The notes below the pieces were generated by a model. That model ran no database searches and was not told the DNA's origin. It worked only from the letters and a program-made list of their open reading frames with translations. A stretch of 64,000 nucleotides of DNA from Pseudonocardia kujensis (GTDB lineage Bacteria > Actinomycetota > Actinomycetes > Mycobacteriales > Pseudonocardiaceae). The position numbers and the translations under genes were made by a program. The DNA is taken from contig NZ_JAJSOK010000012.1 of the NCBI RefSeq assembly GCF_021283305.1, positions 79,089 through 143,088 of the forward strand, read 5' to 3'. Shown piece by piece: positions 41,844 through 50,741 of this stretch (within the stretch, counting starts at the first letter, position 1; each line of letters begins with the position of its first letter).

Positions 41844-42809
41844 TCAGATGCGTGCGAAGTAGTCGTCGATTGGGAGGTCGTCCCAGAGCAGGCCCTGGGA
41901 GCTCATGTAGCGCCGGAGTGCGGTGAGCGTGGGGAGGTTGGCCTCGACGCCGTAGGGCCAGGGGTCGCCGCCGAACATCGCGATCTGCTCCTCGGCTGCG
42001 GCGGCCGTCCACGGCAACGTGACGTACGAGACGGCAGGCTGCAGCAGCTTCTCCACCGCGGTCTGCTTGGCCTTCTGCAGCGCCGTGTACAGCAGCGCGA
42101 CGTCCTCCGGGCGGGACTCGACGAACTCCCGCCGCAGGACGAAGACGTGCATGATCGGGAAGATCCCGGTGCGCTGGTAGTAGTCCTTCTCGACGGCCAC
42201 GTGGTCGGTGAACAACCTGCGTATGCCGGGCGGCCGCGGGACCAGGCCCGCCGAGGTGATCACCGCGTCGAGGTCGCCGGTGGGCAGCTGCGAGAGCAGG
42301 GGCCGCGAGCGGTCCGCCTTGGTGATCTCGACGCCCTCGGGCAGCCGGACCATGTCCTTGCTCAGCGACGCGGGGTCCCGGCCGGTGAACCAGCGGATGT
42401 CCGAGGCCTTGAGCCCGGCCTCGTCCTCGAAGGTCCCGCGAAGCCAGACGGCCTGGGTCATGCCGTACTCGGCCAACCCGACACGCGTGCCCGCCAGGTC
42501 CGACACGGTGTGCAGGTCGGAGTCCTCGGCCACCCAGACGTTGCCTTGTCGGAAGGATCGTGAGATCCAGACCGGGAGCGCGACGAGGTCGCTGCGGTCT
42601 TTGAGCTGCGAGCGGCGGGTCATGTAGAAGGAGAACGACATCTCCCCGCCGTCGGCGGCCGAGTCGTGCGACAGGGCCTCGAACGCCGCCTTGGGTCCGT
42701 CCAGGTACTGGAGGGCGATCTCGAGCCCGACCTCGCGGCCGGCTGCCGGGAGGGAGAGCACGCGGTCGTACTGACCGCCGAACAGCAGCTTCACCGGTCG
42801 AGCCGTCAT
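41844..42809 (-). CDS. 4,5-dihydroxyphthalate decarboxylase-like protein
   Basis: This is a 321-residue protein of the Pht5/dihydroxyphthalate-decarboxylase family, which shares its fold with ABC solute-binding proteins but has no signal peptide. Typical segments are GEMSFSFYMTRR, PVWISRSFRQGNVWV, DLAGTRVGLAEYGMTQAVWLRG and TGIFPIMHVFVLRREF. The family decarboxylates 4,5-dihydroxyphthalate to protocatechuate. No phthalate dioxygenase large subunit is present here, so another ortho-carboxylated phenol is possible. A binding-protein role cannot be excluded, but a leaderless cytoplasmic form argues for an enzyme. The gap before it may hold a second promoter. Confidence 0.85.
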   Translation of the reverse strand: MTARPVKLLFGGQYDRVLSLPAAGREVGLEIALQYLDGPKAAFEALSHDSAADGGEMSFSFYMTRRSQLKDRSDLVALPVWISRSFRQGNVWVAEDSDLHTVSDLAGTRVGLAEYGMTQAVWLRGTFEDEAGLKASDIRWFTGRDPASLSKDMVRLPEGVEITKADRSRPLLSQLPTGDLDAVITSAGLVPRPPGIRRLFTDHVAVEKDYYQRTGIFPIMHVFVLRREFVESRPEDVALLYTALQKAKQTAVEKLLQPAVSYVTLPWTAAAAEEQIAMFGGDPWPYGVEANLPTLTALRRYMSSQGLLWDDLPIDDYFARI

Positions 42810-42917
42810 CGGATCTCGATTCCCTTTACTCTTGCAACGATGAAGAGAGAACAGGGGCGCGCCGACCTGCGGAGCGCTCCTGAGCGCACCTCACTCTAGC
42901 ACTAACTATGCACAGGC

Positions 42918-44171
42918 TTAGGGGTTACGGGCGGCAACCGGCATGACCACGTCGTAACGGTCGTGGCGACGGCCGCCCTCCGGGCCGCCCTCGTGCTGCT
43001 CACCATCCGGATCCGGCCGGACGCCGGCGGTGAGCAGGAAGCGCAGGAGCTTCACCAGCAGTCCCTGGGCGTCCTCGTCCCCCTGGTCCCACAACAGCAG
43101 CGGGCGGCCGAGGCAGACGTGCGCGCCGCTGCCCAGACCGATGCCGAAGGGCTGCACCGAGGGGTCCAGCGGCTGACGGAACGGGTCGAACTCGTCCGCG
43201 TCGTCGCCGAAGATCGTGGTGTCCCGGTTGGCGGCCTGCAGCCACAGGGACACCCAGGTCCCCTGCGGCACCTCGCGGCCGCTGGACTCGAGAACGGTGT
43301 CCTTCACCGCGATGCGCACGACGTGCGGGCGTGAGGACCGGTGCAGGCGCATGGTCTCCTTGACCATGCGGCCGAGGAACTCCTTGTCGGTCACCTTCGC
43401 TCGGTACTCGGGGTGCTCGTCCAGCCACGGCGTCGCGTCGTCCAGCGCCCACGCCATCTGTGAGACGGGGTTGTTCACCGCGGCAGCCAGCAGGGCGATC
43501 ATCTCGCGGAAGATGAGCTCGAGGTCCGGCTCGTCGCTCTGCGAGAGCATGCTGGTGATGAGGTCGCCGGGAAGATCCTCGGCCTTCGCCTCGCCCCGTC
43601 TCACCTTCTCGACGAGCACCTGACGGCGGGCAAGGCTGGGGTCGAACATCTCCTCGCGGATCAGCGCCCGGTTCTTGCGGGCGGCGACCAGGATCGCCTC
43701 GTGTCGCTCCTCCGGCTGGTACTCGAGCGTGAGGCCTTCGAGCACGGGCTCGACGAGTCCCATGAAGCGCTCGACCTGCGCCGGGTCGTCGATGTTGTCG
43801 AGGCCGACGAAGGCCGCAGTGAGCCGCCAGATGATCCGGCGGCCGACCGGAATGAGGTCGAAGCGAACATGCCCGTCCCTCGGCTCGACGGCCGCGACGA
43901 CCTCGGCGAGGTAACGGGCGAAGATGTCGTCGATCAGCGTGCCCTCGGCGCCCCACGGCTGGTCGGAGCTGATCATCTTCATCAAGGCGCGGCGGCGGCC
44001 CATGTGCTCGCGGCCGTCGAGGGCGACGAGGGTGCCGTGGACGAACTCGTCCGACCCCGCCTTGGTGCCGCTGATCACGAAGTCGCGGCTGCGGCGAAAG
44101 ACTTCCTCCACCTCCCGGTATCCGGTGAGGTGGACAAACGTGTCGCGGTCCCAGGCGGTGCTCTGCGTCAT
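42918..44171 (-). CDS. cytochrome P450 lacking the I-helix acid-alcohol pair
   Basis: This 417-residue P450 has a good haem loop FGIGLGSGAHVCLG (C353) and KETMR as ExxR. The I-helix, normally (A/G)Gx(D/E)T(T/S), reads AAAVNNPVSQ, so the acid and both alcohol residues are replaced by Asn, Asn and Pro. The 50742 paralogue has the same change, so it is not a random defect. P450cin (Asn) and the CYP152 peroxygenases (Arg-Pro) are known departures at this place. ATG 44171 matches the MTQST start of the paralogue; 44183 is possible. Ferredoxin and reductase genes lie upstream in the same operon and are its probable redox partners. Confidence 0.91.
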   Translation of the reverse strand: MTQSTAWDRDTFVHLTGYREVEEVFRRSRDFVISGTKAGSDEFVHGTLVALDGREHMGRRRALMKMISSDQPWGAEGTLIDDIFARYLAEVVAAVEPRDGHVRFDLIPVGRRIIWRLTAAFVGLDNIDDPAQVERFMGLVEPVLEGLTLEYQPEERHEAILVAARKNRALIREEMFDPSLARRQVLVEKVRRGEAKAEDLPGDLITSMLSQSDEPDLELIFREMIALLAAAVNNPVSQMAWALDDATPWLDEHPEYRAKVTDKEFLGRMVKETMRLHRSSRPHVVRIAVKDTVLESSGREVPQGTWVSLWLQAANRDTTIFGDDADEFDPFRQPLDPSVQPFGIGLGSGAHVCLGRPLLLWDQGDEDAQGLLVKLLRFLLTAGVRPDPDGEQHEGGPEGGRRHDRYDVVMPVAARNP

Positions 44172-44213
44172 GGCTGATCCCATCGTGTCGACAGTGTCGG
44201 GTGTACGCCGTGG

Positions 44214-44996
44214 CTAGTGGGCGGCACCAGCTCCTCCGTCCACCCACAGAGTCGATCCGGTGATGTAGGCGGCACCGTCGCTCAGCAGGAAGCGGATCGA
44301 CTCGGCGATCTCCTCCGGCTGCGCGATCCGTTCGATGAGCTGGGAGGCGCGCACGGCCTCGGCGAGGATCTGCTCGCTCTCCGGACCCGGGGGCAGCAGC
44401 GAGCGGGGCATGGCGGTGTCGACCGCGCCCGGTGCGACGGCGACGACGCGAATGCCGCGCGGCGCGAGCTCCTGAGCGAGCGCGCGGGTCAGGTACACCA
44501 GCGCGGCCTTGCTGGACCCGTAGAGGCCCATGCCGGGAGTGACCTGGTTCGCGCTGCTGGAGCTGATGTTGACGACGACACCGCCGCGTCCCAGGTGGGG
44601 GAGCACTGCACGGGTCATCATCAGCCCGGCGCCCACGTTGACGCGGAAGATCTGGTCGACGTCGGCCATCTCGGTCTCGGCCAACGGCTTGCCGAGCATC
44701 ACCCCCGCGACGTTGGCCAGGCCGTCGAACGGACCTTGCAGCATTCGGGCGCCGCGGGTGACGACCTCCGCCGCGGCCTCGCCGTCCGTCGAGTCGAGGG
44801 CCTCGCAGACCACCTTCGTGTCGTCCGGCGCCTTGGCTGCGAGGACCTCGGCCGTCTCCTTGAGGCCCTCCGCGACGACGTCGGTGCACAGCACCGACGC
44901 CCCTTCCAGGGTGAGCGCCAGCGCGGTCGCGCGGCCGATCCCCCCGCCGGCACCGGTGACGACGTATCTCCTGCCGGTCAACGATGAGCCGGGCAT
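44214..44996 (-). CDS. SDR oxidoreductase
   Basis: This is a 260-residue classical SDR with VVTGAGGGIGRATAL, LANVAGVM, NISSSSANQ and the catalytic YGSSK. It ends DGAAYITGSTLWVDGG. All catalytic residues are present. It may oxidise the alcohol made by the P450, whose gene follows after about 40 bases. The downstream remnant at 36391 appears to derive from a relative of this gene. Confidence 0.91.
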   Translation of the reverse strand: MPGSSLTGRRYVVTGAGGGIGRATALALTLEGASVLCTDVVAEGLKETAEVLAAKAPDDTKVVCEALDSTDGEAAAEVVTRGARMLQGPFDGLANVAGVMLGKPLAETEMADVDQIFRVNVGAGLMMTRAVLPHLGRGGVVVNISSSSANQVTPGMGLYGSSKAALVYLTRALAQELAPRGIRVVAVAPGAVDTAMPRSLLPPGPESEQILAEAVRASQLIERIAQPEEIAESIRFLLSDGAAYITGSTLWVDGGAGAAH

Positions 44997-45025
44997 GGGG
45001 CGCCTCCTGGGAGCGAGCGGACTTG

Positions 45026-45994
45026 TCAGAGGTCGAGCACGAGTTTGGGTGTGCAGGAGCGGCCGACGCAGATGAGCATGGTGCCGTCCTCGTCGTGTTC
45101 CTCAGGGGTCATCATGGTTCCGCGGTGGTCGGGTTGTCCTTCGAGGACCCGGCTCTCGCAGGAGCCGCAGTAGCCCTCCTGACAGGAGAAGTCGATGTCG
45201 GGACGGACGCTGCGGACGACTTCGAGCAGGGTTTGGTCGGCGGCGACGGTGAGGGTGATGTTGGACTGGCGGAGTTCGACTTCGAAGGGCTTCTCGCCGT
45301 CTTCGGGCGGGGGCGGGGCCTCGCCGGCGGCGAAACGTTCGATGTGGAGGCGATCGGAGATGCCGACGGCCTCGCACGCCTTCGTCGTGGCGTCGAGCAG
45401 GCCTTCGGGGCCGCAGCAGTACACGAGGGTGTCGTCGGCGAGCTCGGCGACGGCGACGACGACGTCGATCAGGCCCTCGACGTCCTGGGGGATGAGCTGC
45501 ACCCTCTCGGGGTGACGCTGTCCGAGTTCCGGGCCGTAGACCATGGAGCTGGCGGTGCGGCCGCCGTAGAGCAGCGACCACTCGGCGCCCTGGCGCTCAG
45601 CTTCGTCGATCATCGCCTTGATGGGTGTGATGCCGATGCCACCCGCGAGGAAGAGGTAGCTGGGCGCGGGGTGCAAGGCGAAGTGGTTGCGCGGGCCGAC
45701 GATCTCGAGCTCGCTGCCAGCCTTGATGGTGTCGTGGATCTCGGCGGAGCCGCCGCGGCCGTTCGGCTCGCGGAGCACACAGATGGTGTAGCTGGTGGTG
45801 TCCGTCGCGTCGCCGCACAGCGAGTACTGCCGGGACAGCCCCGACGGCAGGTGGAGGTCGACGTGCGCACCGGCCTCCCAGTCGGGGAGTTTGTCGCTGT
45901 CGACCGGAGTGAGGACGAGCCGCATCACGTCAGCAGTGACGTGCTCGGCCTCGGCTACACGAACGGTCGTGCGGCGGAAGTCGTTCTGCTCCAT
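45026..45994 (-). CDS. phthalate-dioxygenase-type ferredoxin reductase
   Basis: This is a 322-residue single-chain reductase with three domains in order. An FMN/FAD domain comes first (SRQYSLCGD, about residues 1-105), then an NAD domain (FLAGGIGITPIKAM and YCCGPEGLLDA, about 110-225), and a C-terminal plant-type 2Fe-2S domain (CQEGYCGSCESRVLEG with a last Cys in ICVGRSC). This is the VanB/PDR arrangement, which feeds electrons from NADH to Rieske oxygenases or, here, probably to the 3Fe-4S ferredoxin or directly to the P450. It lies 115 bases after the ferredoxin gene. Confidence 0.93.
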   Translation of the reverse strand: MEQNDFRRTTVRVAEAEHVTADVMRLVLTPVDSDKLPDWEAGAHVDLHLPSGLSRQYSLCGDATDTTSYTICVLREPNGRGGSAEIHDTIKAGSELEIVGPRNHFALHPAPSYLFLAGGIGITPIKAMIDEAERQGAEWSLLYGGRTASSMVYGPELGQRHPERVQLIPQDVEGLIDVVVAVAELADDTLVYCCGPEGLLDATTKACEAVGISDRLHIERFAAGEAPPPPEDGEKPFEVELRQSNITLTVAADQTLLEVVRSVRPDIDFSCQEGYCGSCESRVLEGQPDHRGTMMTPEEHDEDGTMLICVGRSCTPKLVLDL

Positions 45995-46108
45995 ACGGGC
46001 TCCTTCGACCGGGTGTCGTGATCAGCGGCCCGAACTGCCCAGGCAGCGGCATGAGCCTGTTTACCATGATGAGAGTTTGCGTCCGGCAACACAAGTGTTC
46101 GCGGAACG

Positions 46109-46309
46109 TCAATCCTCATGGAGTGAGAGGACGCCCGCGGGGCAGGCGTCGACGGCCTCCTCGACCACCGTGCGGTCGGCCTCGTCGACGGACTCCTGCA
46201 GGATCTCCACGACCGCCGGGTCGTCCCCGAGCGTGAAGTACTTGTCGCTGATGAACACGCACATGCCGGACCCGACGCAGGCGGCGCGGTTCGCGTGCAC
46301 CCTCGTCAT
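46109..46309 (-). CDS. 3Fe-4S ferredoxin for P450
   Basis: This is a 66-residue acidic ferredoxin with Cys at 11, 17 and 56 (CVGSGMC and DACPAG). The fourth position that would make a 4Fe-4S cluster is not Cys, which is typical of the 3Fe-4S ferredoxins that serve actinobacterial P450s. Its ATG overlaps the TGA of the CapA-like gene by four bases. It probably hands electrons to the P450s at 42918, 50742 and 4255. Confidence 0.93.
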   Translation of the reverse strand: MTRVHANRAACVGSGMCVFISDKYFTLGDDPAVVEILQESVDEADRTVVEEAVDACPAGVLSLHED

Positions 46310-47481
46310 GTCGTGGTCACCTCCGCCGGAACCGTCGCCTCGAGCGGGACGACGACCCAGTCCCCGTCTCGCCGGGTGGGGACCTCGAAGCCCGCCTTTG
46401 CCGAGATCTCGGCGACGTGTGTGACGATCTCCACCGAGGTGGGATCGTCCGCGGGCAGCGGCGCGGGCTGCCCCTTCGTGTTGATCAAGCAGGGGAGGTA
46501 GCCGACCTCGGTGACCCGGCCGTCCTCGATGCGCGCGCGGGCGACCACGGTGCGCCGCGCGATCGGGTGGAACGGGTAGGTCGGGTAGTCCGGGTCGTTG
46601 CCGATGGCGTAGCCGTCGAAGAGCGCGTTCATCTCCTGGATGCCAGGACTGCTCAGGTTCGGCGGAGTCGGGACGTCGATGACGAAGTTGCCCAGACCGT
46701 GGAAGATCGCCCTGCCCTTGTACAGCTGGATCGGCTTGACGACGTGCTGGTGGCAGCCGAGGACGAGGTCGGCGCCCGCGTCGATCGCGGCGTAGGCGAC
46801 CTCGGTTTCGTACTCCGCGATCGTGGCGGGCACGAAGTGCAGGCCCCAGTGCGGGGTGAGTACGACGACGTCTGCGATCTCCTTCGCGGCCCGCACATCC
46901 GCCACCATCGCCGCCAGGTCCTCCGGGAACACGGTGGTGTGGATGTGGGCCGGGGAGCCGGGCTGCTCCGGCTCGGCCTGCTCGTAGGTCGTGGTGACGC
47001 GCAGGGGGGCCGCGCCCGGGCTGTCCGCCGTGGCGTCGTAACCAGGCCAGAGGATCGACGAGTAGGCGAGGAACGCGATGCGGGTGCCGTTCGACTCCAC
47101 GATCGCGGGCCTGCGGGACTCGGTGAGGTTCGCTCCGGCGCCGCAGCTCGCGACGCCGAGCTTCTCGAGGACGTCGAGCGTGTCGAAGAAGGCCTCCTCG
47201 CCGGCGTCGAGATGGTGGTTGTTGGCGAACGACATCACGTCGAAGCCCGCCCGCGGGTAGGCCTCGGCGTTGCGCGGGTGCGCGCGAACCATGCCGCGTG
47301 AGAGGGGGTTCGGCTCGCCACGCTCGGAGTAGACCGACTCGCAGTTGCCGTAGGTGATGTCGCCCGCGCGCAGCTCGTCGGCCACCAGAACGAACGCCGA
47401 GTCCGGCTCGGCGCGGTTCACGGCGACGTCCCCCACGGCGCGCAGCTCGACGACGCGGGTGGGGGTGGCGGACTCCGGCAC
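46306..47481 (-). CDS. CapA-like metallophosphoesterase
   Basis: This is a 391-residue CapA/PgsA-like calcineurin-fold protein: LRAVGDVAVN, ITYGNCESV, FDVMSFANNHHLDAGEEAF, VVVLTPHWGLHFVP, and DLVLGCHQHVVKPIQLYKGRAIFHGLGNFV, which hold the metal-binding Asp, Asn and His. CapA is known from poly-gamma-glutamate capsule work, and bacterial relatives occur in many catabolic clusters with unknown roles. No signal peptide is seen with the GTG at 47481, which follows GAGGAG; the longer frame to 47550 lacks support. It is the first gene of the P450 operon, suggesting hydrolysis of a phosphate or another ester of the substrate. Confidence 0.87.
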   Translation of the reverse strand: MPESATPTRVVELRAVGDVAVNRAEPDSAFVLVADELRAGDITYGNCESVYSERGEPNPLSRGMVRAHPRNAEAYPRAGFDVMSFANNHHLDAGEEAFFDTLDVLEKLGVASCGAGANLTESRRPAIVESNGTRIAFLAYSSILWPGYDATADSPGAAPLRVTTTYEQAEPEQPGSPAHIHTTVFPEDLAAMVADVRAAKEIADVVVLTPHWGLHFVPATIAEYETEVAYAAIDAGADLVLGCHQHVVKPIQLYKGRAIFHGLGNFVIDVPTPPNLSSPGIQEMNALFDGYAIGNDPDYPTYPFHPIARRTVVARARIEDGRVTEVGYLPCLINTKGQPAPLPADDPTSVEIVTHVAEISAKAGFEVPTRRDGDWVVVPLEATVPAEVTTT

Positions 47482-47640
47482 TGGAGACTCCTCACGGTGG
47501 TGGTGTGCGCCTCTCCGAGCCTCACGGGCGCGCCCTGGTCGTCGAGGCAAAACAGGATAACCATAACTATATTAATAGGCAGTCACAAGGTCTCGCAGTG
47601 GGTGCCGATCCGGGCCGTGACCTGCGCCGAGAACGACAGC

Positions 47641-47670
47641 GAGCCGGGGACGGAGGCCCGTCCCCGGCTC
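47641..47670 (-). terminator. hairpin terminator of the ABC operon
   Basis: GAGCCGGGGACGG, AGGC loop and the exact 13-base complement, 25 bases beyond the permease stop. Confidence 0.85.
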
Positions 47671-47695
47671 AAGTGTGCGGGGGTTCCTGCTGCGG

Positions 47696-48472
47696 TCATT
47701 GTCCGTTGGTGGGCATCCAGCGGAGGAGTTTGCGGTCGGCGGTGGTGACGAGTGTGTCGAGGGCCCAGGCGATGAGGATGACGGTGATGAGGGCGGCCCA
47801 GATTTCGTTGACGTTGAGGGATTCCTGGCCGAGGACGGTGAGGTAGCCAAGGCCGACGGAGGCGCCGACGAATTCGGCGGCGATGGCGGCTTGGAAGGCG
47901 TAGCCGATGGTGACGCGGGCGGTGGAGATCACCCAGATGGCGAGGGAGGGGGCGTAGACGTCGCGGATGAGTTGGGGGGTGCGGGCGCCGAAGAGGGTGA
48001 CGTTGTCGATGAGGTTGAGGTCGACCTCGCGGAAGCCGGAGGACACGGTGAGGATCACCGGGACGGAGATGACGAGGGCGACCATCACGACTTTGGAGGT
48101 GAGGTCGAAGCCGAGCCAGATGGCGAGGAAGGGATAGAGGATCAGCCGTGGCATGCCGTTGAAGAAGGCGAGGTAGGGGCCGGCGACGCGGTTGGCGAAG
48201 GTGGACAGGCCCAAGATGGTGCCGACGAGGATGCCGGCGAGCATGCCGATGATCCAGCCGATGACCAGGACCTGCAGGGTGGACAGGGCGGACTCGAGCA
48301 GGGTGCCGTCGGTGAGCCAGGTCCAGAGTTGTTCGCCGGTGTCGGCGGGGGAGCCGAAGGAGAAGTCGTCGAGCCAGCCGGCGGCCGAGCCCCAGGCCCA
48401 GATCGCGACGAGGGCGACGACGAGGCCGAGCTGGGCGGCGGGCATGCGGAGGGTGCTCAGAACACGCGCCAT
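47696..48472 (-). CDS. SsuC/TauC-type ABC permease 1
   Basis: This is a 258-residue inner-membrane permease with about six hydrophobic segments. The coupling loop is FREVDLNLIDNVTLFGARTPQLIRDVYAPS, matching the EAA motif of taurine/nitrate/sulfonate importers, and ISTARVTIGYAFQAAIAAEF is typical. ATG 48472 overlaps the preceding permease gene by about 16 bases. With the second permease it would form a heterodimeric channel, driven by the 49310 ATPase. Confidence 0.91.
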   Translation of the reverse strand: MARVLSTLRMPAAQLGLVVALVAIWAWGSAAGWLDDFSFGSPADTGEQLWTWLTDGTLLESALSTLQVLVIGWIIGMLAGILVGTILGLSTFANRVAGPYLAFFNGMPRLILYPFLAIWLGFDLTSKVVMVALVISVPVILTVSSGFREVDLNLIDNVTLFGARTPQLIRDVYAPSLAIWVISTARVTIGYAFQAAIAAEFVGASVGLGYLTVLGQESLNVNEIWAALITVILIAWALDTLVTTADRKLLRWMPTNGQ

Positions 48473-49320
48473 TGGGTGTACCTCCTTTCGACCAGCACGA
48501 GGAGGCGGTCGACGATGACGGCGAGGACGGCGACGGCGATGATCCCGGCGATCACCGCGGACGGGTCGAGGGTTTGTTGGGCCAGGGCGATGCGGTAGCC
48601 GACGCCGGCGTTGGAGCCGAGGTACTCGGAGACGACGGCACCGGTGAGCGCCCAGGCCGAGGACAGACGCAGGCTGGAGATGAGCCAGCCGACGATCGAG
48701 GGCAGGTAGACGTCGGTGATGATCTTGCCTCGGGTGGCGCCGAGCACGCGGGCGTTGTCGAGCAGGACGTGGTCGATGGAGCGGACGCCGGAGTAGACGC
48801 CGTAGAAGATCAGGAAGAAGATCCCGGCGGCGACGAAGAGGACCTTGGAGGTGATGGAGAAGCCGAGCCAGAGGATGAACAGCGGCGCCAGCACGATCTT
48901 GGGCAGGGCGTTGGCCATCGCGATGAACGGGGCGAAGAACCGGTCCAGGGCGTTGACCGGGACGATGATCGCGACCAGGACGATGGCGATCAGGACGCCG
49001 AGGCCGTAGCCGAGGACCGCTTCGAGGGCGGTGAGGCCGATGTCGGACCAGAACTCGGGGTCGGCAAACCATTCCCCCAACTGGGTGGTGACGCCGGTGG
49101 GGGAGCCGACGAGGTTGATCCAGACCTCGTCGGTGGCCAGGTAGGCCCAGCCGCCGAGCAGAGCGGCGAGGAGGGCGAGTTGGGTGACCACGACGGCGGT
49201 GGTACTGCGGCGTTTCGTGCGTTTCCGCTGGTCGACACGTGCCGCCGCGGCAGACGGTGGTGCCTCCCCCGGGCCGCCGGGGCCGAGAGTGGCGGGGGTG
49301 GTGGTGAGGTCAGTCGACAC
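48457..49320 (-). CDS. SsuC/TauC-type ABC permease 2
   Basis: This is a 287-residue permease with a longer cytoplasmic N-terminus (rich in Thr, Pro, Arg and Lys) and about six membrane segments. The EAA-type loop is VRSIDHVLLDNARVLGATRGKIITDVYLPS, followed by SLRLSSAWALTGAVVSEYLG. The GTG start overlaps the ATPase gene by 11 bases. Two different permease genes are unusual for the taurine type, which normally uses a homodimer, but are seen in some aromatic-acid importers of this class. Confidence 0.9.
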   Translation of the reverse strand: MSTDLTTTPATLGPGGPGEAPPSAAAARVDQRKRTKRRSTTAVVVTQLALLAALLGGWAYLATDEVWINLVGSPTGVTTQLGEWFADPEFWSDIGLTALEAVLGYGLGVLIAIVLVAIIVPVNALDRFFAPFIAMANALPKIVLAPLFILWLGFSITSKVLFVAAGIFFLIFYGVYSGVRSIDHVLLDNARVLGATRGKIITDVYLPSIVGWLISSLRLSSAWALTGAVVSEYLGSNAGVGYRIALAQQTLDPSAVIAGIIAVAVLAVIVDRLLVLVERRYTQWRVF

Positions 49321-50158
49321 GGGCGGACACCACCTCGGTGCGCAGCTGTTCCCAGATGCGTTCGTGGGTCTGGGTGAACGTCGGGTCGAACTTGATCTCC
49401 AGGAGGTCCCGGGGCCGGTCGAGCGGGACGGGGTGGTCGCCGACGACGTGGCCGGGGGAGGCGGACATGACCACGACCCGGTCGGAGAGCCCGACAGCCT
49501 CTTCGAGGTCGTGGGTGATGAACAGGACCGCGGGCCGGTAGGTGGCCCACAGCTTGAGCAGGTCGTCCTCCATCAGGGTGCGGGTCTGCACGTCGAGGGC
49601 GGAGAACGGTTCGTCCATCAGGATGATGCGGGGCTGGTAGGCCAGGGTGGCGGCGATCGCGACCCGTTTGCGCATGCCGCCGGAGAGCTGGTGGGGGTAG
49701 GAGTCGGCGAACTTGGCCAGCCCGACCCGGCTCAGCCACTCTCGGGCCACGTCCTGGGCGGCGGCCTTGGTCTGGCCGCGGTAGCGCAGCGGTAGCGCGA
49801 CGTTCTGCAGCGCGGTGCGCCAGGGGAGCAGGGCGTCACGTTGGAAGATGAACCCGACGTCCTTGTTCACCCCCTTGACCGGCTGCCCGAACGTGCGCAC
49901 CGTGCCGGCGTCGGGCTTGGCCAGCCCGGCGAGCAGGTTGAGCATGGTGGACTTGCCGCACCCGGACGGGCCGACCACTGACAAGAACTCGCCCTGAGCC
50001 ACGGACAGGTTCACATCCCGGATCGCGGTGAACGCCACCCCGCCCCGGGTGAACACCCGATCCACCCCCACGATCTCGATCGCCGGCACATCCGACGCGG
50101 CCGACGAGGCGGGACGGTCTTCGCTGTTACTGCGGACATCGGCGGTGGCAGATGCCAT
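49310..50158 (-). CDS. SsuB/TauB-type ABC ATPase
   Basis: This is a 282-residue ATPase with Walker A GPSGCGKST, Q-loop FIFQRDALLPW, signature LSGGMRKRV, Walker B IILMDEPFSALD and H-loop FITHDLEE. It is of the nitrate/taurine/sulfonate type. ATG 50158 has AGGAGAAG upstream. Between it and the promoter lies a 5' scar of a binding-protein gene. A 39-base piece nearly identical to its Walker B region stands at 62288-62326 next to the orphan binding protein. Confidence 0.93.
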   Translation of the reverse strand: MASATADVRSNSEDRPASSAASDVPAIEIVGVDRVFTRGGVAFTAIRDVNLSVAQGEFLSVVGPSGCGKSTMLNLLAGLAKPDAGTVRTFGQPVKGVNKDVGFIFQRDALLPWRTALQNVALPLRYRGQTKAAAQDVAREWLSRVGLAKFADSYPHQLSGGMRKRVAIAATLAYQPRIILMDEPFSALDVQTRTLMEDDLLKLWATYRPAVLFITHDLEEAVGLSDRVVVMSASPGHVVGDHPVPLDRPRDLLEIKFDPTFTQTHERIWEQLRTEVVSARVD

Positions 50159-50229
50159 GAACTTCTCCTGTCCAGAGAACGGATCGGCGGTCACGTGCGG
50201 GGCTACCCGTTGGAGGCGGCGGTCGCGAG

Positions 50230-50323
50230 GACCGACAGTCTCGTCAGTGGCGTGTGCGCTCAGCGGAATCGGCGGCGCAGGGCGGACCGCGAGTGGCGGT
50301 GCGGCGAGTCGTCGTTGGAACAT
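50230..50323 (-). pseudogene. scar of a binding-protein signal peptide
   Basis: ATG 50323 has the leader GCCCAATGGGGGGCTC, matching GCCCAATGGAGGGCTC before the 62428-63528 binding-protein gene. It opens MFQRRLAAPPLAV and shortly reaches IPLSAHA, comparable with MLKRRRFAALAAL and LALSAC of that protein. The rest is deleted, so the operon lost its own binding protein. Confidence 0.7.
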
Positions 50324-50419
50324 GAGCCCCCCATTGGGCCTGTGCCGGAGTGCCGGTGCTGATCGACTTCGTTCGGGAACCGAACCAGGCGAACGTCGGG
50401 CGTTCGATGAAGTATGCAC

Positions 50420-50448
50420 ATTGTTGTTAGGTCACCTGCCGTAGTCAA
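50420..50448 (-). promoter_or_regulatory. promoter of the ABC operon
   Basis: TTGACT (50448-50443), 17 bases, AACAAT (50425-50420). The same boxes with the same spacing and a shared CATACTTmATCG downstream stand before the 63528 binding-protein gene. Confidence 0.72.
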
Positions 50449-50741
50449 GGGGTGTATCGCGATTCCCTGGACGGGTACCGACCGGTACCTCGCCGAGACA
50501 GCCTCCGAACTCGCGAGTCTTGTGAGGGCACCCGGAGAGGCTGCGTGACTGCTTCGTCTCAGTCCCGGGGCTCGGACGGCGCAACCACTAGCCTGATAAG
50601 CATTAATACGGATCCGCCTGCCCGCTTCGCCTGGTCTGCCCCACAGGCGGCGCGGGGCGGGTCCGGCCGCGTCGGCGGAGCCGCCGACCCTCGACGACCT
50701 CGCCCGACCACGGCATCGTCGTAGAACCAGGAGGTGGAGAG

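Noticed and set aside
41844..42809. A third ABC binding protein instead of a decarboxylase
   Set aside because: No signal peptide or lipobox is present, and the IMHVFVLRREF segment is typical of the dihydroxyphthalate decarboxylase family.
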